Source of the DNA: Pythium myriotylum
Lineage: Eukaryota; Oomycota; Peronosporomycetes; Pythiales; Pythiaceae
DNA: 64,000 nucleotides
Direction of reading: 5' to 3'
NCBI GenBank assembly: GCA_023091665.1
Contig: JALJCQ010000014.1
Coordinates: 1,550,001 to 1,614,000, forward strand
The stretch's first letter is position 1. Every line of letters begins with the position of its first letter. Made by a program: the position numbers and the translations under genes. This document shows positions 62,977 through 64,000 of the stretch, piece after piece. The notes beneath the pieces are model-generated. The model searched no databases, was not told where the DNA came from, and saw only the letters and a program-made list of their open reading frames with translations.

Positions 62977-64000
62977 GTCGAAACCAGACTCCTACGCTCA
63001 CTCAACAAACCCCGCTTTGACAATACACTTGGACAACTTTCACATTACACCAACAACAACACAATACACACATCATCGCCTCCACGCGAACAACTAACCA
63101 ACAAACCGCCACAACCAGATACACACACGCCACCACACGCCGCACCGGCGCACACGGATCCCAACAACCCAACACAACGCTCCCCACACTACACCCCCAC
63201 CGCATGCCATTGCTTTACCCTCTACGCACACATTACCCAGACCCCAGACCCCAGATCCATCTGACCATCCATCCCTACGTGGTGATACACAGCTCCTTCC
63301 GAATGCGTGTGACCCCGCACTGCTGTCAAACACCCGACCCAAATGCCATCCATCCATCCGACGCCGTCCACGACTCGATTGGCCTATACGTCTGCCTACC
63401 GATCATGCTTGTCAGCCCGTTATCTCGTCGTACTATCATTCTCTCACGCATGATGAGTGCTATCCTCACATCAACGAAACCAAAAGCCAAACTGAACTCG
63501 GAACCGCGACCGCGACCGCGACCGCGACCGCGACCGCGACCGAAACCGATACCGAAACCGCGACCGAAACCGAAACGAGCATCCCGCTTGCCTTCCGGTT
63601 GATGCCACCCCACACAGGTGGGCTGATCCGTCCTTCATCCTTCGCCTCGTGTCGTCTGTGCGAGCTGAGCGAAGGTGTCTATTGTCCACACAGGATCTCG
63701 ACTCAACTGCGCGTATGTGTTGGCACGACAGACTCGAACGACTACACCAACCTGAACGTGGTCGATGGACTCGTAGTTGGGACCCACCCACTCACCCACC
63801 CACGCTGGGTCCGCGGTGAGGGGCTAGAACCAACGAGTGCGAGGGGATTGAAGCCGCATGCGTGGGAACAAGTGCGGGGGTTGGTGCCGACTCCTGGTTC
63901 ACCTTGTCAGCTGAACGCACACGCTGGTTAGATGGTGACATGCTCGTCAAATGGAGCCAACATGCGGGCAGCGGTGGAGTGTGGAAAGAAAGACAAGCAA

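Larger units (their letters stand above)
1..64000. repeat. Tandem macro-array of tRNA-Cys repeat units
   Basis: Every base belongs to one tandem array that extends past both window ends. Left-to-left spacing between successive tRNAs is 1,253–1,308 bp in short units and 2,055–2,155 bp in long units, giving 42 complete intervals: 32 short and 10 long. Most length differences among short units are exact sums of hexamer copies (6 bp each), one 7-bp copy, and a single 13-bp deletion. Units are nearly identical by eye apart from a few recurring single-base variants. Direct repeats all in one orientation fit expansion by unequal crossover. An assembly artefact is unlikely because neighbouring units carry distinct, spatially ordered variants. 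Confidence 0.97.

Noticed and set aside
1..64000. CRISPR array
   Set aside because: Repeats are over 1 kb, spacers are not unique, there are no cas genes, and the tRNA features are eukaryotic.
1..64000. Telomeric or rDNA array
   Set aside because: No short telomere-type repeat runs and no conserved rRNA sequence were seen in any unit.

Overview
The whole window is one tandem array. It holds 43 copies of a tRNA-Cys(GCA) gene, all on the minus strand, each inside a repeat unit of about 1.25–1.31 kb (short form) or about 2.06–2.16 kb (long form, carrying an inserted segment). The window begins and ends inside the array. I see no convincing protein-coding gene, rRNA, CRISPR array or prokaryotic operon. 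The source is most likely the nuclear genome of a eukaryote. The tRNA genes have intact A and B boxes, a T5 RNA polymerase III terminator three bases past the discriminator, and no encoded CCA. I cannot name the lineage.

Reference unit, read on the + strand: (1) a T5 terminator (seen as A5) and the tRNA gene; (2) an A/C-rich tract, which is the native 5' flank of the tRNA; (3) a central region with a GACCCCA short repeat (2 or 3 copies) and a CGACCG hexamer tract (1 to 9 copies); (4) about 450 bp of non-repetitive sequence; (5) a G/T-rich tract leading to the next tRNA. Many long ORFs run through the unit, but they arise from stop-poor composition. A fixed 7-bp indel shifts their frame between units, so I do not call them genes.

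Layout. 1–994: partial unit. 995–11362: five long units in a row. 11363–22957: nine short units. 22958–29126: three long units. 29127–44596: twelve short units. 44597–46751: one long unit with an extra 117 bp. 46752–54402: six short units. 54403–56495: one long unit. 56496–62904: five short units. 62905–64000: partial unit.

In the ten long units a segment of 763–880 bp lies exactly at the 5' end of the tRNA gene. It is bounded by a 16-bp direct repeat made of the first 16 nucleotides of the tRNA. This looks like an insertion with target-site duplication that left the tRNA intact but replaced its 5' flank. Two copies (995, 22958) instead have tRNAs lacking the first 8 nt. One copy (44597) has 117 bp more at the junction, with two hairpins and a T5 run. 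Of the 43 tRNA copies, 40 look intact, one has an acceptor-stem mismatch and two are 5'-truncated. Shared variants show block duplication (0.99–5.9 kb versus 22.96–27.9 kb), a dimeric higher-order repeat at 1.9–10.1 kb, and local homogenisation toward the right end, as expected from unequal crossover and gene conversion.
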